DNA of 64,000 nucleotides from Myrica gale. Its lineage: Eukaryota > Streptophyta > Magnoliopsida > Fagales > Myricaceae. Numbering within the stretch: position 1 is the first letter of the stretch; each line of letters opens with the position of its first letter. This document shows, one piece after another, positions 23,539 through 34,246 of the stretch. Under the pieces are notes generated by a model. That model saw nothing but the letters and a program-made list of their open reading frames with translations, searched no databases and was not told the DNA's origin. The stretch is from assembly GCA_963930655.1 (NCBI GenBank), contig OZ005613.1, positions 7,014,501 through 7,078,500 on the forward strand, given 5' to 3'. Made by a program: the position numbers and the translations under genes.

Positions 23539-25656
23539 TTGTTGGAAGCCCTCTCTCCTCTCCTACCCCGTCTAGTGGATGAAACACCTCCATCGTAATT
23601 AACATTCGACGCCAACCTTTTCAATTCCCTCTGCATGTGTCCTCCCGAACTACGCGGAGATATGCTACGCACTTGAATCCTATCCCTCTCCAAAGCTTCA
23701 AAGAGATTCATCAATTCAGTCTCATACCCATCACACGACACCCCAACCATATGTCGAAAAGTAGACACCATTTTCAGAACCCACCGGGACGGCTCTAAAG
23801 GGTCTGAGCATGCGCCCCCCTCACAGACAGGGAAACGGATCTGGAGAGGAGCAATGGGGATCTCCCCGAGATCAACTAAACCCCCTTCCATAGAATCTCC
23901 CTCACTGATAACGATTGCACCTGTGCAATCATCTGTTTCCTGACAAAAAGATTTTCCCAGCTGCAGAGTGGCATTCTCACACTGATTTCCAATCGTATAC
24001 TGCCCAGATGAATCAGAATAATCTTGCACCACCGGTAATGGAACTCCCAAGTTATCTCCACCTTTCTCACCATCAATAGAATGGCCCACCATAACAACAA
24101 CCTCCTGACCGAATCTCCTTTCCATTGCATTTCCACGATCCATTACTTTAACTCTTGCAGCTTGAGGAGACTCCTCTAGCAAGTCGTTCCTTTAACTGTT
24201 GCAATGATGCAGTGCCACCGGCAAGCTGAACCTCCCCACCCAAAATGCGGTCACATGGAATCAACGGACCTACACCCAAAACAGAGGCAGATGCTACCGG
24301 CGAAGACACAGACACTGAAACGGGACCCCCCGAAGGTGGACAGAATACCTCGACAACGGAATGAGTCAACTCTGGTGCTCCTTCCGACTCGAAAGACACA
24401 TCTGAAGCACCCTTAGCTACAAATTGCTGCTTCTGAACACCGCCTAAAAAGCCCGAAATCACCGGTAAAGCAGAATCTCCAAGCTCCAACACTGTCGGAG
24501 AAACAGGCGACAACGAAGGAGGCATCTCGACAGGAGTAGAGATAACGGAATTCAGCCTCGAAGGTGAGGAAGACAACCCGCAAGGAACAACACTTTTATC
24601 CGCCTCCGGCGGACACGCCGGCACCTGCGCCGGCTCCGACGCAACAACGGCAGCCACCCCACCCACCGACGGTGCCTCACTGTCCAAAATTCTGTCTCCC
24701 CCGATAAACTCAGCCTCACCCGACGAAACAAGACTATCACCCTTATCATAAACCAATGGAGATAGCCCATGGCCCACTCCAGGACGAACAAACTGAGGCC
24801 CAATCGTGAAAAAAGACCCTGGTACAATCGGTGTCTGATGGGCCTGCAAATGAAACCCACAGACTTGGCATCTAAGAAACTGGGTTACAGGGCTCGCCGA
24901 ACCCAATTGAGCAACAAGTTTCTCGAGACCCTCCACCTGCCTTCGCAAGCCCACAACTTGACTCCAAATCTCCTTATACCCGACCAAATTTCCATTTGAC
25001 AAATGAACCGCCAAATCACGCCGTCGAGAAAAATCCGCCGACTGATTAAAAGTTGCTTTATTGGGAGCCGAAACAGTAGCCGTCTTTGGTGCATGCGAAT
25101 TCGAAGACAGAAAGACTTTTTCCTTCATTACATCGAGATTAACGCCATTGCCAGGAACATCGACTGAACTACTCCCACCGCCGGCCTGCTTCTGGTCGCT
25201 TGTAACAGCCTGAGCAAAAGAAACATGGGGACGAAGACTTGTGCTACGCGGCGGAACCACCTTATTCTGCAAATAACGAAAATAAGATATTGCCTCCTGA
25301 AAAACACTATTCAAAATCTGCCATCCATGAGCATAACGCCCTTCTGGCACCATCACCACCCCCACCTTCCGCCCTCCTCCATACTCAACAATCGCAACGT
25401 AACGACCCCCTTTGTTGGCACACCTCTGTGCCAAGAAACCCCGGCGAGCCTCATTGAACTTGGAAGCAAAAGCTGATCCAACTCCAGCCTTCAACAAACT
25501 ATTAGACATATTTACCATCCATAGCACTCCAAACTTCCCCATGTGGATGGTGTTTAGAGACTTAAGACTCCATTATGAAAACTTGACCAGCCCGCTCGCA
25601 CTGATAGACACCTGAAACTCCTTAGACTCAATGCGGAAATTACGAAGAAAAGCCAT
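23529..25656 (-). pseudogene. LINE ORF1, with one stop and a frame change
   Basis: The likely start is ATG at 25654-25656, reading MAFLRNFRIESKEFQVSI, the short N-terminal form seen in plant L1 ORF1. A TAA at 25573-25575 interrupts it (KFS-stop-WSLKSL). The frame then runs open for 464 codons from MGKFGVLWMVNMSNSLL to 24148. The C-terminal 217 codons (24182-23529, ending ELKRLASNVNYDGG and a basic tail) are in another frame that overlaps by 35 bases, which implies a frameshift or a separate overlapping ORF. Product would be the RNA-binding ORF1 protein. The middle is rich in Pro, Ser and Val. The single CQVCGFHLQAH stretch may bind zinc; no standard CCHC knuckle is seen. Confidence 0.75.
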
Positions 25657-25720
25657 CGAGAGAAGGTCTTATTCCAAACCTCTTATTTGGATGGTTGTAG
25701 AAGAGTATCTTCGATCTCTT

Positions 25721-26189
25721 GCAAAGCTATTTGGCTCAAATAATAAGTATGGCAAGAGTTGTGCAGTGCATCCCTTTTTAGCTTTGCTATTCTCTATTCA
25801 CTTCATCAGTAATGTGTTGGATATGCGATTTAATTAGAATCTGTACCTCTAGTGACCCGTTTCCAATTACATGTTTGGGGAGATGTATTACGTACTAGTT
25901 GTTTCACGACAAGGACGTAGACTTCTTGGGACGAAATTGCATGTTTCATCCTCAATATATAGTTCATTTCAAGGAACAGACATTAATACATTTCATATCC
26001 CTAATACAATGGCCAATAACAATCTTAAGGAGATCAACATATATAGAATTCATGTCAAAAATTCAAGGGGCCAACAGTTTTGGGTCGTCGTTCCCTCAAT
26101 TACTCAAACGATGTGGTTACTGTTCAATGGCTTTATTTCGAATAATACGTTCTGCCACGACATATTTGTTGTGACAAGAATAAATATTT
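25721..26189. other. Intergenic, no gene recognised
   Basis: Two overlapping plus-strand frames of 91 and 106 codons (25871-26191) resemble no family I know and lack a plausible gene context. Treated as chance. Confidence 0.3.
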
Positions 26190-26560
26190 AAGATCGCATA
26201 GGAGTAGAGAATTGAGAATAAAATTAGTAATCATACAAAACACCAAGATTTAAGTGGTTCGACTTTGAAGTCTACGTCCACTGGCGGAAACTCATGAAGA
26301 AATTCACTATAGGAAAGGTGGAGTACAAAGAATGGTAACACAACACTCAAGCCTAAAGCCCTAATACACTCAATTTCCTCACACACAAAAGTGTTGAGAA
26401 TAACAATATAGCTCTCTCAATATTTTGCGACTCTTTTCTCTCATCTCTCTGTCACGCCTTGTGCTTGTACTTACCTCATAGGCTCGTGTATAGTAATCGC
26501 ATGCACACAAGCAGAGATTACATCACGATACAATCTCCTAGGTTCCCTTAAACGCCCTTG
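26190..26560. repeat. Relict copia LTR
   Basis: ACACCAAGATTTAAGTGGTT then CGACTTTGAAGTCTACGTCC is the phrase found in many plant copia LTRs (AAGAATTTAACGTGGTTCGG ... CCTACGTCCAC). It is followed by AACTCATGAAGAAATTCACT and a long LTR-like tail. No partner LTR or coding part was found, so it may be a solo or fragmentary LTR. Borders are uncertain. Confidence 0.5.
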
Positions 26561-26649
26561 AACTTCATTAGCAGAAGACTTGTAATTAAAATTGGTACGT
26601 TTTAAAAAGGAAATCGTTGAAAATAAAAAGGTCGTTAACATATTAAAAG

Positions 26650-27104
26650 GGGGTAAACTCATAGTTAGCCCCCTTATATTTGGGCAAAAATCAAGTTGCT
26701 ACCTTTATTTTTCAATCCAAAAATTTGAGACCTATAACTTTTAAAACCTATCAATCTTCACCCCCCGTCTAAATCAGGCGTTAAGTTCGTCGAAAATTCA
26801 TGAAAAATGACCAAAATGCCCCTCCGAGGATAAATTTTAAAAATAAATAAATAAATATATTATTGAAATAGAGTTTCGATATAGTTTTATTTAAAAAATA
26901 TCATTTTAATGAATTGTTTTAATATTTTTAGTAATTTTATTTTGGAGGGGCATTTTTGTTATTTTCATGCTTTTTCGTCTAATTTAGACGGAGGGCGAAG
27001 ATTGATAGGCTTTGAAAGTTATGTGTCTCAAATTGTTGGATTGAAAAATAAGGATAACAACTTTATTTTTGTCCAAACATAGGGGTTAACTATGATTTTA
27101 CCCC
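26650..27104. mobile_element. Mutator-type MITE with long terminal inverted repeats
   Basis: A 455-bp element flanked by a perfect 9-bp duplication TATTAAAAG (26641-26649 and 27105-27113). Ends are GGGGTAAACTCATAGTTA and, inverted, GGGGTAAAATCATAGTTA. The inverted similarity extends about 130 bases inward from each end (TTTTTCAATCC, CCTATCAATCTTC are shared). The 9-bp duplication and long TIRs are diagnostic of non-autonomous Mutator-like elements. No coding capacity. Confidence 0.9.
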
Positions 27105-27469
27105 TATTAAAAGACTTAAGCATTATTAGCAAAACCGTATCAAATATTGTATTGTGATAGTTTGCATTTATTTAGGAAATATTTTTAACAAATTAAGTTA
27201 AAACTTAATAGTACCGTAAATAGGTCAATGCAAAATTAAAGGAAATAATTTAGACTTAGAAAAAGAAATCAAAATAGAGAGAGACAAAGCTTTGCCTTTA
27301 ACTAAACACAATTTGGTACAAAGTGTCCTTCATGCGGACAACAAAAGAATAGGCCGAAAGATATACAAAAATGTGAGCTTCATGTACCACCTAACCTATG
27401 TTTCAAAGGATAAAAAATACCAGTTTTGAAATAACTAAAACTTTACAAGACAAGGCATGAACCCTACTC

Positions 27470-27765
27470 TTCATCCTCAGTATCCGAGGTGACGTCAATT
27501 ACGCCGTCCACTGGCGTACTCGGACCACCCTCCACCGGCGGGCTGGGGGAGATGGATAAGGAACAATCGGCTTAGGCGGAACGTCCACCAAGCCGAAGTC
27601 GTCTGGACCGAGTAGGGGGAAGTCCTGTAGGTACCAATGGGGCTCATGCTCCACAGTCACCTAGAAGCCATCCGAGATCCAAAGGATCTTCTGGACCACA
27701 ACGTATTGGTCCACATCAAGGATTTCTTCTGTGTTGTACAATTTCATCAACCTGTTTTAACAATT
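27470..27765 (-). pseudogene. Unrecognised coding fragment with acidic C terminus
   Basis: On the minus strand an acceptor-like TTAAAACAG near 27750 is followed by LMKLYNTEEILDVDQYVVVQ then KILWISDGF, a TAG, then VTVEHEPHWYLQDFPLLGPD and DFGLVDVPPKPIVPYPSPP. After a one-base frame change the last stretch reads PPVEGGPSTPVDGVIDVTSD then TEDEE and a stop. The codon-like composition is unlike the AT-rich flanks, so this was coding. I do not recognise the family. The proline-rich, Asp/Glu-ending tail would fit many transposon-encoded proteins. One stop and one frameshift make it a pseudogene. Confidence 0.45.
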
Positions 27766-30689
27766 AATGGGCAAAAACAAAAAAGAATATAAGGGGTGAG
27801 TCATACGGACTCAGTAAGATCGAGAATAGGGCATGCCATGCACACAAACATATAATCCATGTATCGAAACGATAAACATAATTGTGATAACTCATAACAA
27901 TAATTGCAAAGTAATAATGCAATGATTCGTGAAATGCACTTTGCTCATCATAAGGGTTCTTGAGGTATTCCCAATGTCCGCTCTATTCACCTGTGAGTCT
28001 CTCCTCTCCTCATGAGACTTGTCCCGTGCCACCTGCACAAGGACCCTGTTGACGCAAAAGCACCCCGTAGAGGGCCCACCCACTCCTTGTAGTAGCGGGT
28101 TGTACTCTCTCAATGTGCCCAGTACCTTCACTCTTACTTCGGGGAATCATCTCATAGGCTCAGGTGTTCTCTTACTTGTTTTCCCTCTCTTGTCATGAAT
28201 GCAATTGATGCTCAAATATGCACATAATGGAAATTCAAGCATATATTGCAATAACGCAGAGAAAACAATCAACAAAGTACTTAGGCAAAATTAAATTTCG
28301 ATTAATATCAAGTTTGTATACGAAGTTGAGTTCTTTTAACATTACTAACTTGATTACATGCAATTCACTTAAGTTCTAAGTCAATATAAATTTTCTAAAG
28401 TTACAAATAATATCCTTTTTTTCTTTTCTTCTTTTTATTAGACTTAATTTATTCAATAAACATGTGAAACATTAATAATTATTAAATCTCCATTAAATTC
28501 CATGGGTCTGGGCCTCTTGGGACCTTTTGGGTCTGTACTTTAAAGTTTTAAGGCCTACTGGATTCATTTGAGTTATTGGGCCTAAAGTCCATTTAGGTCT
28601 CTTAACGGGTTTTGTGATTTGAGCCCTAAACTTATTCAGATTGAGCTCAATTTGGGCTCCCTATTACATTTTTCATGCTCTACATAGCCATAGACTTAAA
28701 TTATTCATTTGGACAGTTTTACCCTAACGTTTAACTGAAAATACCGAAATTACCCTTAGAGACCTCCAGGTGCATATTCGACCTTTCCTTATATCATTTT
28801 GAGGTGAAATTTTTACAGGAACATCCTGAGCACTCATACAACATATCTGGAAAGTTTCATGCAAAAAATAAAAGGAAATCTAGCGGTCATTTTGGACAGC
28901 AAGCATTTTTCTCAATAAAACCCGAAATAACATCTTTGCATGTTATAGATCTTACACCAATATGTATTTAAATCAATCATCCACTCACCTTACTTATGTA
29001 AGTGAAGTCACAACACACATATGCTGAGAAAATAGCAAGAAAAATGTACACAAACGATGATCAATTTCACAATCCTCACATAATCATTCATATGATGACA
29101 TTTACAGAATATACAAGTTTGCATCTTTATGTTTGAGCGCATAGACTCCTTTCCATGGCCTTACTTTGTCATTCCTTCCTCAAAACACATACTTGACATT
29201 CGGCCATCAGCGAAGTCTCCATTTGTATTATTTTGCATCAAACACATGAAATATACCTTATCAAAGCAAAATGATGATTCATGCAATGTTTCCAACAACA
29301 ACCATGGCCAACCCGTGGGCCTCTTATTCCCCAAAGATCCATACTTTTGCCACTGATATGGCTTACAACATCTATTGATTACATAAAATATGCACAACAA
29401 TCATTGTTAGCAAAGAAGTCATAAAAATAAAAATAAAAAACAAAATTTTTAATATGCAAGCATTTCCAACACATGATCTCATGTTATGAACCACTGCTAT
29501 GCTTTTCTTTCTTGCATCTAATGACTAAAACTTAATATAGATTCAAACATCAAACAAAATGCACAAGGAATACATTTTTCCTCAACTCATGCATAAAAGA
29601 AACTAACTCGATGATCTCCTTCTTTCTTTTCTTCCATTCTTTTTTTTTTTCCCTTTTTTCTTCCAAGAAATTTTCTTGGCCGGAACTCTTCCTCTTCTCT
29701 CTCCTTTTTCTCTTTTTATTTTCTCCTCTCTTTTTCTTCTCACTTTTCTCTCCAGGACTCACGGTAAATCTCATGCCCATAAATATGAAATCTACTCTTT
29801 TGTATTTTGCTCCCTACCTTCCTAGGGACAAGCTATAATAAATAGGGGCATAATCATTAAATGGTATTAACTACACAAGCAAACTCTACCATTGGTTAGC
29901 CATCTTTAGAATAGAGAGACACTTACACTTGGCAATAATGTAAGATTTTGTCTCCATCTAGCATTAATGAAGGTGGACTTGAAGGGCTATTGGGCCTCCA
30001 AGAACTTATGGGCTTCGGCCCACCTAGTTTTTTAGATCCTAAGTCCAATTTTTAAAACCTAGGCCTAATGCCAATGTAATGCAACACTTCAGGACTTTTT
30101 AAATAATTAAATCTAATTAAATCAAGTACATAGAGTAATTAAAATTAAATTAGATCAAAACCATCACAAGAAAACAGGAATTAATAGAGCATAGGTTGAA
30201 AAATAAAATATTTGACTAAAGGGGAATTCATAGGAAAATTCGGCTATAGTCAATAAATTATCCAAGATAATTTAAAATATTAGGAAAATTTTAATCAAGT
30301 CAATTATGTAAGTTAAACGCAATTTTTATAATAAAAATAGTGATATTAATTCAAAGATTAAAAATTAAAGGAAACAATTCTTACAAGCAAATAATTAAAT
30401 TATAAACACTAATCAAAGCACTAAAAGCATGAATTTAGAAAATAAAGGCAAATACTAAAAAAAAGAGCAATATTACTAAAGGTATTTAGAGGAAAAAGCT
30501 TAACATAAGGATTCCAAAAAAGGTTGAAAAGGTGAGGGGTATCATACTCTCTACTAGGTTATTTTCTTTCAACATCCCTTCTCCATTTATAATCTTCAAA
30601 CGAAGCCTCTTCACGTGCTTTTCAATAAATTCTGTTGAAATTGAATTAATATCAAAGACGGCTGCAAATATTTGCTTGTCTTCCACTTT
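27766..30689. other. Long intergenic region with pyrimidine-rich tract
   Basis: No gene is supported. Bases about 29605-29760 are an unusually long pyrimidine (T/C) tract, which produces artificial lysine- or phenylalanine-rich frames on either strand. The remainder is AT-rich with no recognised element ends. Confidence 0.35.
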
Positions 30690-30900
30690 GTAAACAAATG
30701 CGACCTTGAGCATTTGGGGGCTAAACCATCCAAAATTTTGACACTAATAAAATAATTACAAAAAATTATCTCTTTCCATCAAATCATTCATTTTCACTAC
30801 AAATAAATATAAAAAATTCATTCAAATTATCTCTCTTCACTTTTTCACCAACTTCAACAATCTGAAATTTTAACACCCAAACACGACCATTAAAAATTTG
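30690..30900. repeat. MITE-like repeat, copy 2
   Basis: CCAAAATTTTGACAC, then ATAATTACAAAAAATTAT, then TTATCTCTCTTCACTTTTT, then AACACCCAAACACG matches copy 1 (2990-3240) in order and spacing. Both copies are on the same strand. Confidence 0.45.
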
Positions 30901-31599
30901 CAAAAAGCATTTTAATGCTTTCCATGCGTGAAAACACAAAAGTGTTTCACAAGTAAAGCTTTTTCAAAAGTCTTTCTCACATAGGTTAGGCTACGATATT
31001 GTATGGTACATGATATCTCATGCACTCCTCCATTAAATTCAACACATTTCAACAATATTATTATTTTTTCTAATCTATAAATACTGTTCGAGCTTCGGGA
31101 CGGTATAAGTATTCGCTACGATTTTGAATTTTGTCACAGATTTTTGCGTTAACAATTCCTGTTTTTTTTAGGCAAATATAATTTCTATATGGGAAAAAAT
31201 CACTTTAAGCCTTCTAATTACTAATGACATTTTCAAACAGTAGTGATCTAAACTACTAATCCTGACATATTGAGTACTCTAACTTCTATAATTAATCAAA
31301 TTGTATCCTGAAATAAAAATTGACGATTAACATCGTGCCACATTACTCATTTATAACACATGTGATACAAGTTTGATGATTGGATCTTTCTTAGTATCGC
31401 AAATTGATAAAATTTGGTAGTTATTAAGGTCAAGATTGATAGTTAGAGGGCTCAAACTAACTTTTCCCTTTTATATATTAATATCCAAAAAAAATTACAA
31501 ACTATAGTCATTCCCAGAGGGCCAGTGAAAAAACCTAAATGGACCAGAGGCCCTACAATATATCGAATCCAAAGGTTTGGTAGCCAATCCGGCCGCAAG

Positions 31600-31770
31600 T
31601 GCCAGGACCATAGACAACCACAAGGGCAGTAAGACAACCACACGGCCACGAGGACCGAGCACCATACAAACCAGCCATAAAGACCGAAATACAATACAAA
31701 CCGACCTCAAGGGTCGGGTCACAACACAAACAAAAAACGATCATAAGGGTCAAGACACAATATGATCGCT
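31600..31770. repeat. Degenerate short tandem repeats
   Basis: Variants of a 30-40 base unit built from ACCACAAGGGC, AGACACAATACAAACC and GACCTCAAGGGTCG follow each other about five times. It stands out as GC-richer than its flanks. No function inferred. Confidence 0.55.
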
Positions 31771-32070
31771 ACTCATGATGACGACGATTTCTACTGAAGA
31801 TACGCAATAAAAAATGCTTGGTTGTATCAAAAAGACATACACATACTTAACCCATCAAGATGGATACACTTAAATGATTAGTTGGAGTTTATGTGCTTTT
31901 TCTTTCCCTTTCTGTTGGCTATTCTTGCCAAATCGAGTTTCTGTTCTTTTTCTCTCTATGTTCTCTTCTCTCTGTTTTTTTCCTCCTTTTTATGTTGAAT
32001 TTATTGGAGAACTATTGGAATGTCTTGTTGTGTTTATTATGATCTCTAAACCCCGGTAATCGATGGTGCA

Positions 32071-32414
32071 ATGATTGGTAATCGTGAAAGTGTTACGACA
32101 GTACTGCTTGAGAGCAGCAGAGCGATAAATGGTCAAACTCACGGTAAAACTAGAGCTGATAAAGATAGAGAAGTTGCTGATTTTCTTCAAAGAAATGGGG
32201 TAAGTAGGGACGCTAAAAAAGCTGGGATTAAGTGGGATAATATGTTGGGGGAATTTTGGAAGGTGTACGAATGAGGGAGAGGGGGTGAGAGAGAGCAAGT
32301 TGGACAGAGTTACTTTCGGCTTTCTTCCTATGAGAGGAAGCTCCACAGATTGGTGGCTTCGTCTGATGAAGAAATTTTTGAAGAGCTTTCATACCTGGTC
32401 ATCTTTCTTCTGCG
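32071..32414 (+). pseudogene. Trihelix-type transcription factor fragment
   Basis: The frame from 32071 reads MIGNRESVTTVLLESSRAI and then DKDREVADFLQRNGVSRDAK, KAGIKWDNMLGEFWKVYE, then a TGA. Past the stop the same frame continues VGQSYFRLSSYERKLHRL then VASSDEEIFEELS. KWDNLxGEFxKVYEWE followed by GKSYFRLSPYERKLHRLP is the conserved C-terminal half of a plant trihelix (GT-like) DNA-binding module and its linker. The stop replaces the family tryptophan in VYEWE (TGG to TGA). No 5' exons or full N-terminal helix were found and there is no upstream promoter evidence, so this is a truncated, dead copy. Confidence 0.62.
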
Positions 32415-32929
32415 GCAGGACACAACCAACCAGTAATCTTAGTGATAGAGAATCATCGTCATTCTAGAAACTAAGATATGTGTAACTAACAGCAAAAAGG
32501 CTCACCCCATAAAACTAATTATTAAAGCTGTTAAGAGACACTTATGTGTAACTAACAACAAAACTTGTTTTTTTTTTTTGGATAATATAATACTTAGATT
32601 TTAATAGGAAAAAAAATTAGATTGTTGGTAAAGGGTAAGATGATTCAAAACAGTTGAGGTCTACAGCGGGCTGAGGGGCTAAAGCTCTACAGATTGAAAA
32701 AATTTCCTCTAAAATCAATTAGATAGTTATGACTCAATTCAGACATTCTTAAGAGGTAGAGTTCTTATAGTCACGACAAATGCCTCCTTCAATCCTTTTT
32801 AGTTAGAAAAAAAGGATAGATACACTTTGCATTCTTCAACTATTGCAAAACCACTCATTCCATTACATTTCTGTTTAGATTTATAACATAAATGATGATG
32901 TGGTACGCCGTTCTTTTATTTTTGAAAAA

Positions 32930-33254
32930 CTTTGCACCCACATGTTTTGCACCCTATTCTTTCAATTTTGAAACATTATCACCCGTGTGGTTCTAGGCTC
33001 CATCGATTTGCAGCCCATCGTTTATTTATTCGTTAAAGTGAACGAAAATCTCAATCACGCATTTTGCACATCCCTCACTTGTTCATTTTGCCCCCGATAT
33101 TAAAAAAATGATTAATTACACTTTGAACTCACATTTTCTACACGTGATTGATTTTTCTGTTCGAAATAACACATTGACGGGAGGTGCAAACCGAAGTAAC
33201 CAGAACCACCTGAGTGAAAATGTGTTAAGACCCCCCAAACATGTGGGTGCAAAG
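32930..33254. mobile_element. MITE with 17-bp terminal inverted repeats
   Basis: TTTGCACCCACATGTTT at 32931-32947 is the exact complement of 33237-33253. Inverted similarity continues inside (ATTATCACCCGTGTGGTTCT against the complement of AGAACCACCTGAGTGAAAAT). About 330 bp, no coding. Target duplication not fixed. Confidence 0.7.
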
Positions 33255-33569
33255 AGTAATTAACACAATTTTTATTTAATTTATGAATTTTGTTAATTTT
33301 ATTTTTTATTTAATTTATTCTCATAATTATATTTATATTTATATTTAAGACACGTGGCATGGTCCAAACTTTAAGAGTGATTTATCAATTTTAAAACGTA
33401 TGTTTTTAAAATAGCATAAGAACTCAGGCAGGGAATTTTATAATTTAAATAAATTGTTAATTTAAAGAGGTAAAGTGTTTTTCATTGTCCTTGGGTTCAA
33501 ATTCCATAGCAACAAAAATGCAAAGAATTAACTATAAGTGTAGTGATCAGGGAAAGAGGCGATGAGTTC

Positions 33570-33572
33570 TAA
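33570..33572. repeat. Left TAA target duplication of PIF element
   Basis: TAA immediately precedes GGCTGCGTTTG and is repeated at 40793-40795 after the right end. A 3-bp TAA/TTA duplication is the PIF/Harbinger signature. Confidence 0.8.
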
Positions 33573-34246
33573 GGCTGCGTTTGCGCGGAGAAATTTTAGC
33601 CATTTTGAAAAATATCAGCTCAATTGCGTTTGTTCCTGTAAAATATTTCCGACACAATTCAATGTTTCCGTATAAGTCCCTACACACCTTGTTAAACTAC
33701 CAAATTAGTCCGGCATTAAGCTGCAACCTTTTACGTCGCAGAGGGCAAGAACAGGTTTGATAAAATTGGGTGGGTCCCATTCTGACGCTTAAAAAAGCAA
33801 CATCGGGTGTAAAATTACTGAAGTGTCCGCTTAATTTATTTCGAGGCTGCTATAGGGTCCAAGGGTATTTCAGGCAACTTTTTAACTCTCTGCGTGACAT
33901 TCGAGTGACAGCCTGACTGTCGGGGGACAGTCAGGCAGGCGAGGCAGGCATCTGTTGCCTTTCCGCCCGTTGAACATCACCTGCAATCTCACCTGTTGAG
34001 GTAAATGAACTCAACGGTAACATTATTGCCCTCTCTGATAAGTTAGGCGGAAAGCACAGGGATGATGAACACAAGCATACTCGCACATAGCAAAATTTCG
34101 GGGGCATTTCGAGACGCATGCGAGGAAAGGAGAATCGGATTCCCCTTGGTTCAGAGAGGTCTCTTCCGCCAGGCCCGTACCCCCCCTTTCATCAGACGAA
34201 CTGTGGATAGCATTTCCCTTCAAATACACGTCTCCATTCGTTGCTC

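Larger units (their letters stand above)
19790..25702 (-). mobile_element. Full-length L1-type LINE
   Basis: Bounded by an 18-bp exact direct repeat GAGTATCTTCGATCTCTT at 19772-19789 and 25703-25720. On the minus strand the element ends in a short poly(A) tail (T run at 19790-19798), the hallmark of target-primed reverse transcription. Length is about 5.9 kb with 5' leader, ORF1 and ORF2 in the usual order, overlapping slightly. The exact duplication and long nearly open frames show a relatively recent insertion. Few inactivating changes are present: nonsense codons in both ORFs and a frame change in ORF1. Confidence 0.95.

Noticed and set aside
25871-26191. 106-codon plus-strand frame as a gene
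   Set aside because: No homology recognised, low-complexity neighbourhood and an overlapping frame of similar length.
29550-29838. Lys/Glu-rich and Phe/Leu-rich frames on both strands
   Set aside because: They are products of a long pyrimidine tract, not coding sequence.
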